Position numbers and translations under genes: made by a program. A stretch of 7,124 nt of DNA from Bacteroidota bacterium (lineage in GTDB: Bacteria; Bacteroidota; Bacteroidia; Flavobacteriales; Flavobacteriaceae): the NCBI GenBank assembly GCA_024280815.1, contig JAJRPL010000100.1, positions 1 through 7,124 of the forward strand, read 5' to 3'. The notes below the pieces were generated by a model, which was given only the letters and a program-made list of their open reading frames with translations, made no database searches and was not told the origin of the DNA. The first letter of the stretch is position 1; the number at the start of each line of letters is the position of its first letter. This document shows, one piece after another, positions 6,595-7,124 of this stretch.

Positions 6595-7124
6595 TATTAG
6601 TATATTTAGCGTAAATTTCTTTTGTTGTTTTTAACTCTTTATTTAATTCCTCAAATTTAGAAGATAATTTATTTAATCTATCCGATTTAGGGAAACTCTT
6701 TATTAATCTATTATATGCTGCAATAGCATTATCAATTCTTTGTTCTTTTTTTGATAAAATACTATTCATACCCAACTCATATGAAGCTAAGAATTTATAT
6801 GCTAAAGCTTCTTCTTTATAATCAGTACCGAAGTTATCTTCAATAAAAATATCAAATGCCATAATTGCAGCTTGATATTTCTCAGTAGTATAATATTGCT
6901 TAGCAATGTCAAATGATTTTTTTTCCAATCTATTGGTAAGCTCATCATGATATTTATTCGCTTCTTTTATTCTATCTCCTTCAGGAAATTTATCGATGAA
7001 ATTTTGAAGTTCAGTCAATGCTTTATGTGTATTCGCTTGATCTCTACTAGATTTTGGTGATGCTAAATAATAACTATGGGCTAATAAAAAAGAAGCTTCT
7101 TCTACTTTAGAACTAGAAGGATAA
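6584..7124 (-). CDS. bamD: Outer membrane assembly lipoprotein BamD, 5' end cut by window edge
   Basis: BamD is the TPR lipoprotein of the BAM complex that inserts beta-barrel proteins into the outer membrane, acting with BamA from the periplasmic face. The frame is open to the right edge, giving 179 visible residues plus part of a codon. The true start, lipoprotein signal and first TPR lie outside. Visible helical-repeat features in order are YPSSSKVEEASFLLAHSYY, ALTELQNFIDKFP, SFDIAKQYYTTEKYQAAIMAF and ALAYKFLASYELGMNS, then AIAAYNRLIKSFPKS. The repeated aromatic/Ala pattern and the F/YPxS turns are BamD hallmarks. A TTG at 7018 could be mistaken for a start, but conserved BamD sequence continues upstream of it. 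The stop at 6584-6586 lies inside the rpoZ start region (11-nt overlap), so the two are likely co-translated. Confidence 0.92.
   Translation of the reverse strand, partial: YPSSSKVEEASFLLAHSYYLASPKSSRDQANTHKALTELQNFIDKFPEGDRIKEANKYHDELTNRLEKKSFDIAKQYYTTEKYQAAIMAFDIFIEDNFGTDYKEEALAYKFLASYELGMNSILSKKEQRIDNAIAAYNRLIKSFPKSDRLNKLSSKFEELNKELKTTKEIYAKYTNNGL

Overview
The window reads as chromosomal DNA of a member of the Bacteroidota, most likely a Flavobacteriaceae-type bacterium. The DNA is very A/T-rich and every gene lies on the minus strand. It holds a type IX secretion (T9SS) sorting domain, a PorD/DUF4835 protein, a Bacteroidota-style omega subunit and promoter-like TAnnTTTG boxes, and it has no clear Shine-Dalgarno sequences. 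I saw no tRNA, rRNA, CRISPR array, insertion sequence or phage gene.

In transcription order (high to low coordinates) the layout has three parts. (1) A tightly packed core block: bamD (5' end outside the window), rpoZ, coaBC, porD, recN. bamD/rpoZ overlap by 11 nt, rpoZ/coaBC share one base in TAATG, and coaBC/porD overlap by 8 nt. A 76-nt gap with a possible internal promoter precedes recN. (2) A lone gene for a secreted protein with two related Cys-containing beta domains and a C-terminal T9SS type A sorting signal. A 176-nt spacer lies upstream of it and a strong intrinsic terminator downstream. (3) A membrane-anchored family 2 glycosyltransferase that begins at TTG and runs off the left edge only a short way before its expected end.

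The core block combines housekeeping functions: outer-membrane protein assembly (BamD), transcription (omega), coenzyme A synthesis (CoaBC), T9SS-associated envelope function (PorD) and recombinational repair (RecN). Close packing and shared stop/start bases suggest co-transcription and translational coupling. The T9SS cargo gene looks like a monocistronic accessory gene next to this block. The PorD-family gene two genes upstream is thematically related but not an obvious partner.

I found no convincing undescribed system. The points most worth a second look are the atypical active-site residues of the CoaC domain (Asp for the PxMN Asn, Ser for the flap Cys), the duplicated and diverged domains of the secreted protein, a 10-bp direct repeat in its upstream region, and the TTG start of the glycosyltransferase.
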